A stretch of 64,000 nt of DNA, taken from positions 1,367,001 to 1,431,000 of the forward strand of contig NZ_CP159837.1 of assembly GCF_040564635.1 (NCBI RefSeq). Reading direction: 5' to 3'. Source of the DNA: Planktothricoides raciborskii GIHE-MW2. Its GTDB lineage: Bacteria > Cyanobacteriota > Cyanobacteriia > Cyanobacteriales > Laspinemataceae. This document shows, piece by piece, positions 1 through 11,163 of this stretch. The notes beneath the pieces are model-generated. The model was not told the origin of the DNA. It did not search any database and saw nothing but the letters and a program-made list of their open reading frames with translations. Position 1 is the first letter of the stretch. Each line of letters starts with the position of its first letter. Both the position numbers and the translations under genes were made by a program.

Positions 1-70
1 ACAGCCGAAAAATTGTTTTTTGGGTTTTTTTGTTTTTTTGTAGAGAAGCATAGTAGAGAAGCATAGAGTG

Positions 71-889
71 ATGGAAAAACTGAAGCAACTAAAAAATATA
101 TTTGCGGAAATGGAGCGAGCATTAATTGCTTATTCCGGTGGAATTGATAGTACCTTAGTCGCCAAAGTTGCTTATGATGTCCTGGGCGATCGCGCTTTAG
201 CGGTAACGGCGGTTTCGGCTTCATTATTGCCCGAAGATTTAGAAGATGCCCGCATTCAAGCAGCGGATATTGGCATTCACCATGAAGAAATTGCCACCCA
301 TGAAATGGCCAATCCTAACTACACCTCTAACCCAGTAAATCGCTGCTACTTTTGCAAAAGTGAACTGCATGATACCTTAAAACCCTTAGCCCTGCAACGG
401 GGTTATCCTTATGTAGTGGATGGAGTGAATGCGGATGATTTACAAGATTATCGTCCGGGGATTCAAGCCGCCAAAGAAAGAGGGGCGCGATCGCCTTTAG
501 CGGAAGTGGGCATTACTAAATTAGAAGTCCGACAAATAGCGAAAGAATTGGGTTTACCGTGGTGGGATAAACCCGCCCAACCTTGCCTCAGTTCCCGCTT
601 TCCTTATGGAGAAGAAATCACCATAGCCAAATTGCAGCGAGTCGGTCGTAGCGAACATTATTTACGCCAGTTAGGATTAAAAAATCTGCGGGTTCGTTCA
701 GCGGGGGATACAGCCAAAATTGAATTACCCCCTGAAGAAATTAAACCGTTTATTTTAACCACCGATTTACCCCAACTGGTGGCAACCCTTCAAGAATTTG
801 GCTTTGTTTATGTCACCCTTGATTTAGAAGGATATCGTAGTGGTAAATTAAATCAGGTTTTACCTCCAGAAGTCTTGGCCAATCCGTAA
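71..889 (+). CDS. larE: ATP-dependent sacrificial sulfur transferase LarE
   Basis: PP-loop enzyme of the LarE family, which donates sulfur for the nickel-pincer nucleotide cofactor of lactate racemase-type enzymes. The N-terminal PP-loop SGGIDS lies near residues 23-28. A C-x2-C pair (RCYFCK) lies near 93-96 and the family motif PCLSSRFPYG near 172-181. The cysteine of that last motif is the sacrificial or cluster-binding cysteine in characterised LarE proteins; which of the two mechanisms applies here cannot be read from sequence. Length (about 272 aa) is normal. A GTG three bases upstream (68) is the alternative start; ATG at 71 is preferred. No larB, larC or larA lies in the window, so the client enzyme is not visible. 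It is convergent with aroB, with hairpin repeats between. Confidence 0.9.
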   Translation: MEKLKQLKNIFAEMERALIAYSGGIDSTLVAKVAYDVLGDRALAVTAVSASLLPEDLEDARIQAADIGIHHEEIATHEMANPNYTSNPVNRCYFCKSELHDTLKPLALQRGYPYVVDGVNADDLQDYRPGIQAAKERGARSPLAEVGITKLEVRQIAKELGLPWWDKPAQPCLSSRFPYGEEITIAKLQRVGRSEHYLRQLGLKNLRVRSAGDTAKIELPPEEIKPFILTTDLPQLVATLQEFGFVYVTLDLEGYRSGKLNQVLPPEVLANP

Positions 890-945
890 ATTAAATAACT
901 TTAAATAACTTTAAATAACTGGCGATCGCCCCAACCCCGATTGGC

Positions 946-1077
946 GGATCTCTCCTTGATCCCCCCTGAAAAAAGGGGGGGCTTTTGAGATGTTTCCAGA
1001 ATAGACCTCTGGCTTTCATAACGGATCTCCCCTTGATCCCCCCTGAAAAAGGGGGGCTTTTAAGATGTTTCCAGAAT
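946..1077. repeat. Two direct copies of a hairpin-bearing dispersed repeat (terminator-like)
   Basis: Two near-identical copies of about 56 bp (946-1002 and 1022-1077) run from ggatct to tccagaat. Each contains a C-run/G-run hairpin (CCCCCC-TGAAAAA-GGGGGG at 1038-1056) followed by CTTTT. They separate the convergent larE and aroB genes and could terminate transcription. Related G/C-run hairpins occur near 4060-4105 and 63929-63983. Confidence 0.6.
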
Positions 1078-2205
1078 CTAATACATCTTACTCAACACTT
1101 CTCGAATCGTATCCGCAGAAACTCGATCCGTAATCGTCACCGCCCCGATCGCCGTCGGCAAAACAAACCGGACTTTCCCCGCTTTCACCTTCTTATCCAT
1201 TTGCAGACTATCTAAAATAGCCTCAATTTCCAAACCCTGGGGTAACTTTGTGGGTAATCCCGCTTTCGCAATCAAAGCCAACTGACGGCGATCGCACAGT
1301 TCATCCCAAAGGCCCAAAGCCACCGCTAACCGACTAGCTGCCACCATCCCAATGCCCACCGCTTCACCGTGAATCACCACCGTATAGCCGGTTAAGCTTT
1401 CCACCGCGTGACCAATGGTATGACCATAATTCAAAATTGCCCGCAGTCCCGCTTCTTTTTCGTCTTTGCCCACCACATCCGCTTTACTCTGACAAGACCG
1501 GACTAAAATATCTTGCAGCAAGCTTTCTCCCAAATAGCCCAACTCGTCGAGGCGTTCTACCGCTTCCATCCGCGCAAATAATTCCGCATCCCAAATCACC
1601 CCATATTTAATCACTTCCGCCATCCCCGCCCGAAACTCGCGCACCGGCAGGGTTTGCAGCACCAAAGGGTCAATTAAAACTAAACGCGGTTGATAAAAAG
1701 CACCGATGAGATTTTTGCCTTGAGGATGGTTCACCCCAGTTTTGCCGCCAATGGAAGCATCCACCATTGCCAACAGAGTGGTGGGGACTTGGACAAAGTT
1801 AATCCCCCGTAACCAAGTGGCTGCCGCAAATCCAGTCATATCGCCAATCACCCCGCCACCGAGAGCAACCATTGTGGAAGAACGTTCCAGGCGATTTTCT
1901 AGGGCAGTATCATAAATTTTTTGAATAGTTGCCAGAGTTTTATATTCTTCTCCGTCCGGGAGAATGCAGCGAAACACTTCAAATCCGGCAGACTCCAAAG
2001 AGGCGATCGCCCTTGCCCCGTAATGGTCAAACACCACGGGATTGGACACCAGCAGCACTTTTTTGCCTAATTTGCCTAACTTCTGACCCCCAGAGAGTCC
2101 CTCGGAGAGTCCCTGCGTTGTTGCCCCCAGTTCGTCCAAGGTGTTATGGCCGATCGCGATTTGATAGGAATTTTCCGGCAGCGCTACATCAATGACAGAC
2201 CCCAT
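1078..2205 (-). CDS. aroB: 3-dehydroquinate synthase
   Basis: Second step of the shikimate pathway: converts DAHP to 3-dehydroquinate with NAD and a divalent metal in the cytoplasm. The NAD-binding GGGVIGD motif is at residues 116-122 and the long family signature starting [11 protein letters not shown] begins at 141. A metal-ligand glutamate lies in AEVIKYG (E197), and the two metal histidines lie in [11 protein letters not shown] and HGEAVGIGM. The length of 375 aa is slightly long for the family because of a Gly/Leu-rich insertion at residues 31-48, encoded by a short DNA duplication (two gagagtccc units). A second shikimate-branch gene, aroH, lies 3.3 kb away on the same strand but is not in the same transcription unit. 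Confidence 0.96.
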   Translation of the reverse strand: MGSVIDVALPENSYQIAIGHNTLDELGATTQGLSEGLSGGQKLGKLGKKVLLVSNPVVFDHYGARAIASLESAGFEVFRCILPDGEEYKTLATIQKIYDTALENRLERSSTMVALGGGVIGDMTGFAAATWLRGINFVQVPTTLLAMVDASIGGKTGVNHPQGKNLIGAFYQPRLVLIDPLVLQTLPVREFRAGMAEVIKYGVIWDAELFARMEAVERLDELGYLGESLLQDILVRSCQSKADVVGKDEKEAGLRAILNYGHTIGHAVESLTGYTVVIHGEAVGIGMVAASRLAVALGLWDELCDRRQLALIAKAGLPTKLPQGLEIEAILDSLQMDKKVKAGKVRFVLPTAIGAVTITDRVSADTIREVLSKMY

Positions 2206-2296
2206 GACTCAGACCCTCGAAACAAGCATTAATCGGCTTAATTGTATCGCAGTATGTTTCAATATTAGAACCATGTTGTTAATTGGAGAAACTTAA

Positions 2297-2398
2297 ATGA
2301 CTGCTGCTGGAGCCGTTACTTACTTCACTCTCTTGGGTGGTGCCTTTGTCACCGCTTTAGTGCTGTTCTTTGGTTTGCGAGCCGTCAAACTGATCTAA
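2297..2398 (+). CDS. petL: Cytochrome b6f complex subunit PetL
   Basis: A 33-codon gene. ATG at 2297 is preceded by a GGAG ribosome binding site at about 2285. The product is a single hydrophobic helix (residues 5-26) ending in the basic tail FGLRAVKLI, which is how cyanobacterial PetL ends. PetL is a small peripheral subunit that stabilises the b6f complex in the thylakoid membrane. The gene stands alone in the divergent gap upstream of aroB and is followed 60 bp later by a strong hairpin. The assignment rests on size, the helix and the C-terminal tail; another single-helix photosynthetic subunit is the alternative. Confidence 0.75.
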   Translation: MTAAGAVTYFTLLGGAFVTALVLFFGLRAVKLI

Positions 2399-2457
2399 CC
2401 GGATCTAAAAAAAGTTAAGGCGATCGCATCACCAAAAAATAGAGATTTATAGAGACT

Positions 2458-2500
2458 CATAGAGAGTTGCCGATCCGCTCGGCAACTCTCTATGTTTCGA
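2458..2500 (+). terminator. Strong stem-loop after petL
   Basis: A perfect 14-bp stem (2458-2471 with 2481-2494; core AGAGAGTTGCC/GGCAACTCTCT) with a 9-nt loop, followed by a short T-rich run. It sits between petL (+) and the convergent SDR gene (-), so it probably ends petL transcription. Confidence 0.75.
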
Positions 2501-2563
2501 TTCACTTCGATTCACTTATTTTGTTCTCTGTTCTCTCATTCCGATCTAACCGATCTCATTGAT

Positions 2564-3796
2564 TTAATTATTTTCATCAATTGATGGATCAATTGATGAA
2601 TCAATTGATCCATTTTGGTTAGGTTGGTCAGGATAGTTATTTGCCGGTGCAGCCCCATTTTCCGCTGATTGATAATTGGCCTGAGAATCCGCAAATTGAT
2701 TCAACTCTAATTCCGCCTTTTTCTCTTCAGAATCCGCAAAATTATTTAAATATGAGGCTGAATCTGGTGCATCATTTTCTCCCCCTGGAGTCATAGTTGC
2801 TCCCAACCGGGCAGCATTTCTTTTGGTTACAGTCTCCCAGGAATCAGACTGAGACTCAGGAGACAATGTTCGCTTCAGGATATCCGTAATACTATGGCAA
2901 TAATTGGTTAAACCGAAACTGGCGGGACTGACCGCATTTTCATAAGTGAAATGACGATAGTTTAAACAAAAGCAATCCCAAGGACTCATTTGAATCTTAA
3001 ACCAGTTGATAATTAAATCCGTTAACCAATCAGACAAAGGAATTCTAAAATAAATTTTTTTGTCTAAATATGCACAAATTTCTTCTATAATTTGATTAAC
3101 CGTAACCGGCTGATTTCCTAATACCAAATGTGGCGCAGTATCCGGGGGATTTTCAATCAAATGCAGCACAATTTGGGCAATATCCCCAGCATGGATAAAG
3201 TGAAAACTGCCCTCAGCTTTCAGGAAGCGAATTAGATTAATCCATTTGAGCACATCGGGTAATCCCTTGGTCAGGTGAGAAGAGATGCCGGTATCTTCAC
3301 CCCCAAATACGAGGGTGGGAAATAAGGTGGTAATCCGTGAGGCGATCGCCAACCGAGATAAGCGAGAGTAACAATCATACTTAGTCCGAATATAATCGGT
3401 GCCCAATTGTCTGGCTTCTTTGAGGGGTTGGTTGCGGCGATCGAGAATACTCGCAGTGGAAAAATAGATCACCTGTTCGCAGAATGCGGGATCCAAAGAC
3501 TGCATCAACTGCATGGTTTTCAGGACATTCACATCAAAAACATCTCCGCCTCCCCAAGCAGTAGCGGTTAATACCGCCACATTAATGGTTTGTAACAGAG
3601 GGGCATATCGATCGATGTGTTGCATATCTCCCCGCAAAAGTTCGATTCCCGGACGATGGTTGAGGTCAACTTTCAGCCGATCCGGGTTTCTCACCAGCAG
3701 GTAGAGTTCGTGTTCCGTATGGTGAATCAACGCTTGAGTAATATAGTGACCAATACAGCCACTCGCACCAGTAATAAAAATCCGCTTGGGGTTCAT
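2564..3796 (-). CDS. NAD-dependent epimerase/dehydratase family protein (extended SDR)
   Basis: The N-terminal Rossmann motif GASGCIGHY (residues 10-18) marks an extended short-chain dehydrogenase. The usual Y-x3-K is visible as YIRTKYDCYSR or nearby, so the exact catalytic pair is uncertain. The substrate cannot be inferred. The first 310 or so residues form the SDR domain. The last 100 residues are an unusual Asn/Glu/Ser-rich, probably disordered tail ending SSIDPSIDENN; its 3' end is a small DNA repeat (ttgatgaatcaattgat). It is monocistronic and faces petL. Confidence 0.8.
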   Translation of the reverse strand: MNPKRIFITGASGCIGHYITQALIHHTEHELYLLVRNPDRLKVDLNHRPGIELLRGDMQHIDRYAPLLQTINVAVLTATAWGGGDVFDVNVLKTMQLMQSLDPAFCEQVIYFSTASILDRRNQPLKEARQLGTDYIRTKYDCYSRLSRLAIASRITTLFPTLVFGGEDTGISSHLTKGLPDVLKWINLIRFLKAEGSFHFIHAGDIAQIVLHLIENPPDTAPHLVLGNQPVTVNQIIEEICAYLDKKIYFRIPLSDWLTDLIINWFKIQMSPWDCFCLNYRHFTYENAVSPASFGLTNYCHSITDILKRTLSPESQSDSWETVTKRNAARLGATMTPGGENDAPDSASYLNNFADSEEKKAELELNQFADSQANYQSAENGAAPANNYPDQPNQNGSIDSSIDPSIDENN

Positions 3797-4170
3797 TAGA
3801 AAAATCTCTCAGGATAAGCTGGGTGAGTGATGGGCTAGATTTTGAATTTTAGACTTAGATTCTATAGTGCGATCGCCAGATTTTCAATTGTATCACCGCA
3901 AAATTTTTAAATTTCAGCCCATTGACGCCTAAATTGCGCCTTAAATGATCCTTAAAAATGTGAATTGGGGCAATCCCTGAAGGACTTGCCCCAACAAGAG
4001 TTTAAATATGGAGATTTATGAGTCGCTCCGATAAAATCTCAAATAGACTTCTTGCTTTCCCCGGCTAAAAAGCCCCCTTTTTTAAGGGGGGTTGGGGGGA
4101 TCGACGGCGGTATGAAAGCAATATGTCTAATTTTGTCATCCAGGTGAACTATCACGAAAACCGAGTAAAA
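3797..4170. repeat. Intergenic region with a G/C-run hairpin repeat
   Basis: No gene is seen. At about 4046-4126 there is a dispersed element: atagacttcttgc, then gcccccttttttaaggggggttgggggg, then gatcgacggcggtatgaaagcaat. The same parts recur at 16475-16526, 49740-49800 and 63929-63995. It could act as a terminator for hemE (-). Confidence 0.5.
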
Positions 4171-5235
<1,065 letters not shown>

Positions 5236-5461
5236 CTGTACTTGACTATTAATCGATTAAATACAACCGTTAAGCTTACCATTGCCCGGATCCTGATTTT
5301 TACTGTCTTTACAATCCTTGATGTTATCTTCGCTCAACGGAAAAATCGTCTTCCTCAGAAGCCCCCTTGGGGGTGGGTGGGCTGGATGCCCACCGGACAA
5401 TTACCGGAAAATTAATTAATGCCAGGGGTAGGGGGCCGTTCCAAGGGGTAACGCACCTTGA

Positions 5462-5899
5462 TTACTTAGCGGAATGGATCGCGGGAGTCGGTGGAACATG
5501 AGACAAAGGAACACTGCGATCCGGTCGGAGATTTTTCGCCTCACGCAAATAGGGGTGATATATTTCTGGATGGGATATCGGCAGATTCACATGGATCAAA
5601 AAGCGAATGCAACGCTTGAGGTCATTTTCCACGTGCATATGCTGTACATCTAGCAAAGCCACCTGATCCCATTTTGGTCTTTGACGAGCGATCGCTGCGG
5701 GAAAAATCGCATCCAGATCGCGAGTCACGGTAAATGTGGCACTAATAATTTTTTCTGGATCTAGCTGATTTCCTCCTTCCAAAGCATCCAGTAATTCCGT
5801 CACCGCAACTCGGATCCCCTGAATCGTATTACTCTCCGCAGTGGTAGCGCCACGAATCGCCCGAACTGTCCACTCCACGTTACAATCCTCCATGCTCAT
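5462..5899 (-). CDS. aroH: Chorismate mutase, AroH class
   Basis: Monofunctional trimeric-type chorismate mutase converting chorismate to prephenate for Phe/Tyr synthesis. The N-terminal VRAIRGATTAE (residues 12-22) matches the Bacillus AroH start, with Arg16 equivalent to its active-site Arg7. The central stretch ending HMHVENDLKRCIRFLIHVN carries the second active-site arginine region. The length of 145 aa is slightly longer than the 120-130 aa norm owing to a C-terminal Pro-rich extension. It lies 83 bp downstream of sppA's stop, with an inverted repeat between. Confidence 0.92.
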   Translation of the reverse strand: MSMEDCNVEWTVRAIRGATTAESNTIQGIRVAVTELLDALEGGNQLDPEKIISATFTVTRDLDAIFPAAIARQRPKWDQVALLDVQHMHVENDLKRCIRFLIHVNLPISHPEIYHPYLREAKNLRPDRSVPLSHVPPTPAIHSAK

Positions 5900-5972
5900 T
5901 TATTCGTTATTTGTTATTTGTTATTTGTTATTTGAATCGAATCACCAAGAACAAATAACAAATAACGAATAA
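5900..5972. repeat. Long AT-rich inverted repeat between sppA and aroH
   Basis: Perfect 23-bp arms (5900-5922 and 5950-5972) built from ttatttg units flank a 27-bp centre. A transcript would form a stable hairpin. It lies directly between the sppA stop and the aroH start, so it may attenuate or terminate read-through, or be a mobile-repeat footprint. Confidence 0.6.
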
Positions 5973-5982
5973 CAATATTTGT

Positions 5983-6798
5983 CTAAGGTCGATACAGCCA
6001 TAACGGTTGGCCACTGGTTGCCAGTTCAAATTCCAACCAATCAAGCTGGCCACTCAGTCCCCCCGTCGTCACCTGATTTCCCAACAGCCGATTTAACGTC
6101 GGTTTCCGTTCTTCGAGGGTAATACACTGAGTTTTTTTCGGATCGAGACCGACTAACTCTGCCGCCCAGATACGGGCTTCCTCCTCGGTTCCCAGACGGT
6201 CTACAATGCCCAGTTCCAAAGCTTGCTGTCCGGTGAAAATCCGCCCATCAGCAAAATTTTTCACCGTTTCCACGGCTAAATTCCGCGAGGCGGCGACGGT
6301 TTCCACAAATTGTTGATAACTGGTATCGATTAACTCTTGGAGAATGCTTTTTTCTGGGTCAGTCAGTTCTCGGTCAAACGCCAGAATATCTTTATAAGGA
6401 CCAGATTTGATCACTTTGAAGGACACGCCGATTTTTTCCAGGAGGCGTTCGATATTATTGCCTCGGAGAATTACCCCAATGCTGCCAGTGATCGTGCCTG
6501 GGTTGGCCATAATATGATGGGCGCCCATACCAATGTAAACACCTCCAGAGGCGGAAATGTTACCAAAACTGGCAACAATTTTGATTTTTTCGCCCAGTAG
6601 CTTCAGGGCGCTGTAGATTTCCTGGGAGTCTCCCACGGTGCCCCCTGGGCTATCAATTCGCAGCAGCAAAGCGGGAAACTTTCTCTCTTCAACGGTTTTG
6701 AGAGATTCTAAGACCTTTTTACGGGTGCCTCCGGCGATCGCGCCGGTAATTTCAATCCGAGCAATTTGTTTACGAAACTTCTTAAACGGCCAAATCAT
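5983..6798 (-). CDS. sppA: Signal peptide peptidase SppA
   Basis: S49-family serine/lysine membrane-associated protease that degrades cleaved signal peptides. The nucleophile serine lies in ISASGGVY and the general-base lysine in SGPYKDIL. The LLRIDSPGGTVGDS segment is also conserved in the family. The start chosen is MIWPFKKFRKQ at 6798, typical of short cyanobacterial SppA, giving 271 aa. The frame stays open to 6888, but those 30 codons consist of a triplicated 15-bp repeat (KAVIIKAVIIKAV) and look like non-coding repeat sequence. No clear N-terminal transmembrane helix is seen. Confidence 0.9.
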   Translation of the reverse strand: MIWPFKKFRKQIARIEITGAIAGGTRKKVLESLKTVEERKFPALLLRIDSPGGTVGDSQEIYSALKLLGEKIKIVASFGNISASGGVYIGMGAHHIMANPGTITGSIGVILRGNNIERLLEKIGVSFKVIKSGPYKDILAFDRELTDPEKSILQELIDTSYQQFVETVAASRNLAVETVKNFADGRIFTGQQALELGIVDRLGTEEEARIWAAELVGLDPKKTQCITLEERKPTLNRLLGNQVTTGGLSGQLDWLEFELATSGQPLWLYRP

Positions 6799-7168
6799 GG
6801 GGTAATTCGCAACTATTCGTGAATCAGGACAGCGAGTCAAAGTGCTGACTGCCTTAATTATGACTGCCTTAATTATGACTGCCTTCATCTATCAGTTTAC
6901 AAGCAGGGTTGAGCAATCTGATCTGAATCGGCATTTTTATTAATTAAAAATAGTTAATGATTAGTTAGTAATTGTTTATTGCTAACTATTAATTTTTTTA
7001 GCCAAAAAAAAGTTAACATAACTACATATAAGTACATAATTTAGTACAATAATTAAAATCACCAAAACGATGGCACTGATCGCCTCCTTCAAGTCCCCCG
7101 GAGCGCGATTGGCGTTGCTCGATCCGCTTCGCGGTACGACAGTTTAACCAAAATCTTTTAACCAGCTT

Positions 7169-8287
7169 ATGTTGAAACAACTTGAATTTCCGGCCAGCAA
7201 AGAATCTACCATTGCATCACCGCTTAACTCCGCGATCCGTTTGCTATTCCTAATCGCACCCTTTTTCTTTTGGGGAACGGCAATGGTGGCCATGAAAGGG
7301 GTGATGCCCCACACCACACCCATGTTTATGGCGGGAGTCCGTTTAGTGCCTGCGGGGGTCTTGGTATTGCTGGTCGCTTTTTTGAGTGGTCGTCCCCAGC
7401 CCAAAACCGCCCAAGCATGGCTGTGGATCCTCGCCTTTGCGGTGGTTGATGGGATGATGTTTCAAGGCTTTTTGGCGGAAGGCTTGGTCAGAACTAACGC
7501 TGGCTTGGGATCGGTGATGATTGATTCTCAACCCCTGGCGGTGGCGTTGTTATCTGCATGGTTATTTGGGGAAGTGATTGGGGCGATCGGTGCGATCGGC
7601 TTGATGATTGGTATTCTGGGCATTAGTCTGATTGGATTGCCCGATGCTTGGATTATCGGTTGGCTACATGGACAAAATTTGATGCCGTCTTTGGACTTTA
7701 GCCAGTTATTTGACAATGGCCAATGGTTGATGCTTTTATCGGCCTTATCAATGGCTGCGGGAACGGTGATGATGCGTCGGTTGGCGCGGGAAGCGGATCC
7801 CGTGGTGGCTACCGGATGGCACATGATTTTGGGCGGGATTCCTTTATGGGTGATTAGTGCCACGACAGAATCAGATCAGTGGGTTAATATTAACTGGGAT
7901 GGTTGGCTTGCCTTGGCATATTCCACTGTGTTTGGGAGCGCGATCGCATATGGTCTGTTTTTCTATTTTGCCGCCAAAGGCAATCTCACCAGTCTCAGTG
8001 CGCTGACTTTCCTCACACCTGTGTTTGCATTACTGTTTGGTAATCTATTTTTGTCGGAAACGCTATCTCGGGTGCAATCAATCGGTGTCGGTCTGACCCT
8101 GGTTAGTATTTATTTAATTAACCAGCGTTCGGCGATCGCTGAAAAACTCAATTTCCAGCAGTCAAACGCAGCCAGTGTTTATCTGGGAAATCAATCTACC
8201 GGCGAACAATTGCGTCTGTCATTTGTCAAAGAAAATCCACCGGTTGAAGTTCCTGTAAAAGTTCACACCGTAGAGTCAGATGCTTAA
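7169..8287 (+). CDS. EamA/DMT-superfamily membrane transporter
   Basis: A polytopic inner-membrane protein with about ten hydrophobic helices arranged as two EamA halves (residues about 22-165 and 180-325). The first half contains FFWGTAMVAMKGVMPHTTP, a typical EamA opening. The second half ends with the FLSETLSRVQSIGVGLTLVSIYL pattern of the last two helices. Substrate is unknown; relatives export metabolites or amino acids. A polar 45-residue tail follows the last helix. Monocistronic; the 370 bp upstream (6799-7168) is AT-rich and shows no gene. Confidence 0.9.
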   Translation: MLKQLEFPASKESTIASPLNSAIRLLFLIAPFFFWGTAMVAMKGVMPHTTPMFMAGVRLVPAGVLVLLVAFLSGRPQPKTAQAWLWILAFAVVDGMMFQGFLAEGLVRTNAGLGSVMIDSQPLAVALLSAWLFGEVIGAIGAIGLMIGILGISLIGLPDAWIIGWLHGQNLMPSLDFSQLFDNGQWLMLLSALSMAAGTVMMRRLAREADPVVATGWHMILGGIPLWVISATTESDQWVNINWDGWLALAYSTVFGSAIAYGLFFYFAAKGNLTSLSALTFLTPVFALLFGNLFLSETLSRVQSIGVGLTLVSIYLINQRSAIAEKLNFQQSNAASVYLGNQSTGEQLRLSFVKENPPVEVPVKVHTVESDA

Positions 8288-8499
8288 ACGGTGATTAGCA
8301 TCAGGATTAGCATCAGAACCAGTGCGATTTTGCTGTTCTCGGATCCAGAAAGAGAATCGCACTTGTCTTTTGACTGAATTCTTTTGGCTGAATCATCAAT
8401 TTTATGGGCGATCGATCAAAAGAATGACCCTAGCTGAAACTCCGGGATATGATGACGCTGGTTGCTGCTTTTCACCCTGAGTAAGGTTAGTTAACGGTT

Positions 8500-9897
8500 A
8501 TGACCTCCTACCGTCTTATTTTATGTTTAATCATCAGTCTGACTAGCTTCGACTTTGCTCCTGGTTCAGTGAGTAAAACCGAATCATTTCAGATTCCTGG
8601 TACTAAACCATACCAGAACACTCCTGAGACTGCCCTAAAGTCTAAGTCGTTGAATCCGCCATTTAATCTGGGGGCAAATGCCAAGAGTCCAGGCAATTCT
8701 TATTTCTTAGAATTCATCGCAAAAGGTGAGAATAAAGGGAGGTCTAAAAAAGATTTAATTTGGCTGGCTTTAATTATTCTTTCAACGGTGTTCGGTGCGG
8801 CAATTTTTGCTGGATTATTTTATCTGCTGACCAATCCCAGCGTTGAAATTGAGTCAGAAGAATCAACCAATCCTGAAAATTCAGATCCGAAATCATCGGC
8901 GGAACTTAATCCTCAAGACCTAAGTGATGAGCTAAATTCAGAAACTCATATCGACTCAAATGTAGGGGAGATTTATGTGCAAAATCCGGAAGCGACCGCC
9001 TACCAAAGCGGCGCACAGGATGCAACTACAAACCAAATCGATAACCATAAAAATATCTCAGAAAATTCTCAAAATATTCAGAGTATTTCCGAGCAGCCAC
9101 TGGCAGCAAACCGGAAGAAAAAGCAATCAGATGAACTAGGATTTACCAGAAAAATATTTTTAAAAATATTTTCTAAAAAATCTGAAAAAAAACCGGCGAA
9201 TCAAAGCGATATAAAACCGATTAATCCCCAGAATAATGATGAATTACTAAAGTCTCAGATAAATTCTGAAAAACCACCAGATATTCACCCAGAAAAGCTG
9301 GAAATTGAAAGGTTGCCGAATATCCCAGGCTCTACTACATCGTTGCCCCAAGGAAATCAAGCAATTTCATTAGATCCGGGCAGGGAAAGTTTAGCCATCA
9401 GCGAAAATATCAATACCACTCGCTTGGCGAAAATTGATATTATTGAAGAATTAATTAGAGAACTCCAAAATCCCGATCCTATTAAACGGCGTAAATGTAT
9501 TTGGGAACTGAGTCAAAGAGGTGATTCTAGGGCGATCCAGCCCTTGGTCAATTTAATGATTGATTCGGATTCTAAGCAGAGCAGTTTAATTCTGGGGGCT
9601 TTGTCTGAAATTGGCACTCGCACCATCAAACCGATCAACCGAGCTCTGGCTCTTTCTTTACAAGATCACAACGCTGATGTGCGGAAAAATGCCATTCGCG
9701 ATTTAACCCGCATTTATGATTTGATTAATCAAATTACCCAGTTATTAAATTATGCGGTCAACGATACGGATCCCGAAGTCCAAGAAACCGCTCGGTGGGC
9801 TTTGAGTCAATTAAGTAAGCTCAGTAAAAGTTCTGGTTATGAGGTGCCGTCTGCTTTACCTAATGTCACAAATATAGGAGATAATTCCCCAGAATAA
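8500..9897 (+). CDS. Membrane-anchored HEAT-repeat protein
   Basis: It has an N-terminal signal-like segment (residues 1-25), a second hydrophobic helix at about residues 86-112 (LIWLALIILSTVFGAAIF), then a 200-residue Asn/Ser/Glu-rich linker. The C-terminal 140 residues are HEAT/PBS-lyase-like helical repeats (DPIKRRKCIWELSQRGDSRA, ...DPEVQETARWALSQLSKLS). The HEAT domain implies a protein-interaction scaffold held at the membrane. Partner and function are unknown. A weak AAGG lies about 15 bp before the start. Confidence 0.7.
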   Translation: MTSYRLILCLIISLTSFDFAPGSVSKTESFQIPGTKPYQNTPETALKSKSLNPPFNLGANAKSPGNSYFLEFIAKGENKGRSKKDLIWLALIILSTVFGAAIFAGLFYLLTNPSVEIESEESTNPENSDPKSSAELNPQDLSDELNSETHIDSNVGEIYVQNPEATAYQSGAQDATTNQIDNHKNISENSQNIQSISEQPLAANRKKKQSDELGFTRKIFLKIFSKKSEKKPANQSDIKPINPQNNDELLKSQINSEKPPDIHPEKLEIERLPNIPGSTTSLPQGNQAISLDPGRESLAISENINTTRLAKIDIIEELIRELQNPDPIKRRKCIWELSQRGDSRAIQPLVNLMIDSDSKQSSLILGALSEIGTRTIKPINRALALSLQDHNADVRKNAIRDLTRIYDLINQITQLLNYAVNDTDPEVQETARWALSQLSKLSKSSGYEVPSALPNVTNIGDNSPE

Positions 9898-10051
9898 TTG
9901 TGGTTTTGATTGTAGTAGCTTTGAGCGATCGCTCTCAAACACTCTCAAAAAAACACTCTCAAAAATTATGTCTACAATATGCTCACTAACCATATTCTCA
10001 ATATTCTCCATAACAAGATTCTCACTAACATAATTTAAATCCCATATAATA

Positions 10052-10978
10052 ATGCAATCTAATCAGGAAAATCTGCGATCGCCTCTTCAATTTCCCTCTG
10101 CCTTAAAACCAGGCGATCGCCTAAATCTAGTTGCCCCCAGTGGGGCTTTGAAAACATCAGAAGCTTGGGCAAAAGGGTTGGAAATTTGGCGTCAGCGCGG
10201 TTATCAAATTGAATTGTCTCCCGGTTACGATCAAGTGTGGGGCTATTTAGCGGGTACAGATAGTCAGCGTCGGCAGCAATTAGCCGAAAGTTGGCGCGAT
10301 CGCCTCTGTACTGGCGTCCTCTGTGCCCGTGGAGGCTATGGCGGCGCCCGGTTGCTGGAAAATTGGCATTGGCCCAAAGAGGCATCCGGTCAATTAAACC
10401 CCAAATGGTTAATTGGGTTTTCCGATATCACCGCTTTACTCTGGAGTCTTTACCAGCAAGGGGTTGGCGCCGTACATGGGCCGGTATTAACTACTTTGCC
10501 AGACGAACCGGATTGGTCGGTGCAGCGACTCTTTGACCTAGTAGAAGGACGACCTTTAGCCCCGTTGACCGGGGAAGGGTGGGGCGGTGGGAAAGTCAGC
10601 GGACGTTTACTAGCCGGAAATCTCACCGTAGCAACCTATCTGCTACATACCCCCGTCCAACCATCTTTAGATGGGGTGATTTTGGCGTTTGAAGATGTAG
10701 GAGAAGCCCCCTATCGAATCGATCGAATGCTGACTCAGTGGCGCATGATGGGGGCGTTTGCCGGAGTACGAGGTATTGCTTTAGGCCGGTTTAGCGATTG
10801 TGATAATTTAGCCAAAAATCCCAGTTTGACTGTGGCGGAAGTGTTGCGTGATCGCCTTTCAGATTTAGGCATTCCCATTGTCTCTGATTTGCCCTTTGGT
10901 CACGATGGGGTTAATGCCGCATTACCTGTAGGGGCGATCGTCGAACTCGATGCCCAAATCGGAACTTTATATTTTTAA
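10052..10978 (+). CDS. ldcA: LD-carboxypeptidase (peptidase family S66)
   Basis: Cleaves the terminal D-Ala from tetrapeptide stems in murein recycling; a MccF-like resistance role is the alternative within the family. The nucleophile serine lies in IGFSDITALLW and the catalytic glutamate in LAFEDVGEAPYR. The catalytic histidine lies in LPFGHDGVNAALPVG. The N-terminal GDRLNLVAPSG and GVLCARGGYGGARLL motifs are also typical. Full length at 308 aa. Monocistronic. Confidence 0.92.
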   Translation: MQSNQENLRSPLQFPSALKPGDRLNLVAPSGALKTSEAWAKGLEIWRQRGYQIELSPGYDQVWGYLAGTDSQRRQQLAESWRDRLCTGVLCARGGYGGARLLENWHWPKEASGQLNPKWLIGFSDITALLWSLYQQGVGAVHGPVLTTLPDEPDWSVQRLFDLVEGRPLAPLTGEGWGGGKVSGRLLAGNLTVATYLLHTPVQPSLDGVILAFEDVGEAPYRIDRMLTQWRMMGAFAGVRGIALGRFSDCDNLAKNPSLTVAEVLRDRLSDLGIPIVSDLPFGHDGVNAALPVGAIVELDAQIGTLYF

Positions 10979-11163
10979 TTGCCTCTAATTTATTTAGGTA
11001 GATATTTAGGTAGATATTTATGCAGATATTTAGTCAAAATATCTGATTTTTTTTATGCTCAAAGAATTGGCAATTATTTGAGCAAGTATCTATCAAATTT
11101 ATCAACGCAGATAAAATTGATAGATACTTGCGGATTTTTTTAGCAAATTGAATCGGGAGGAGC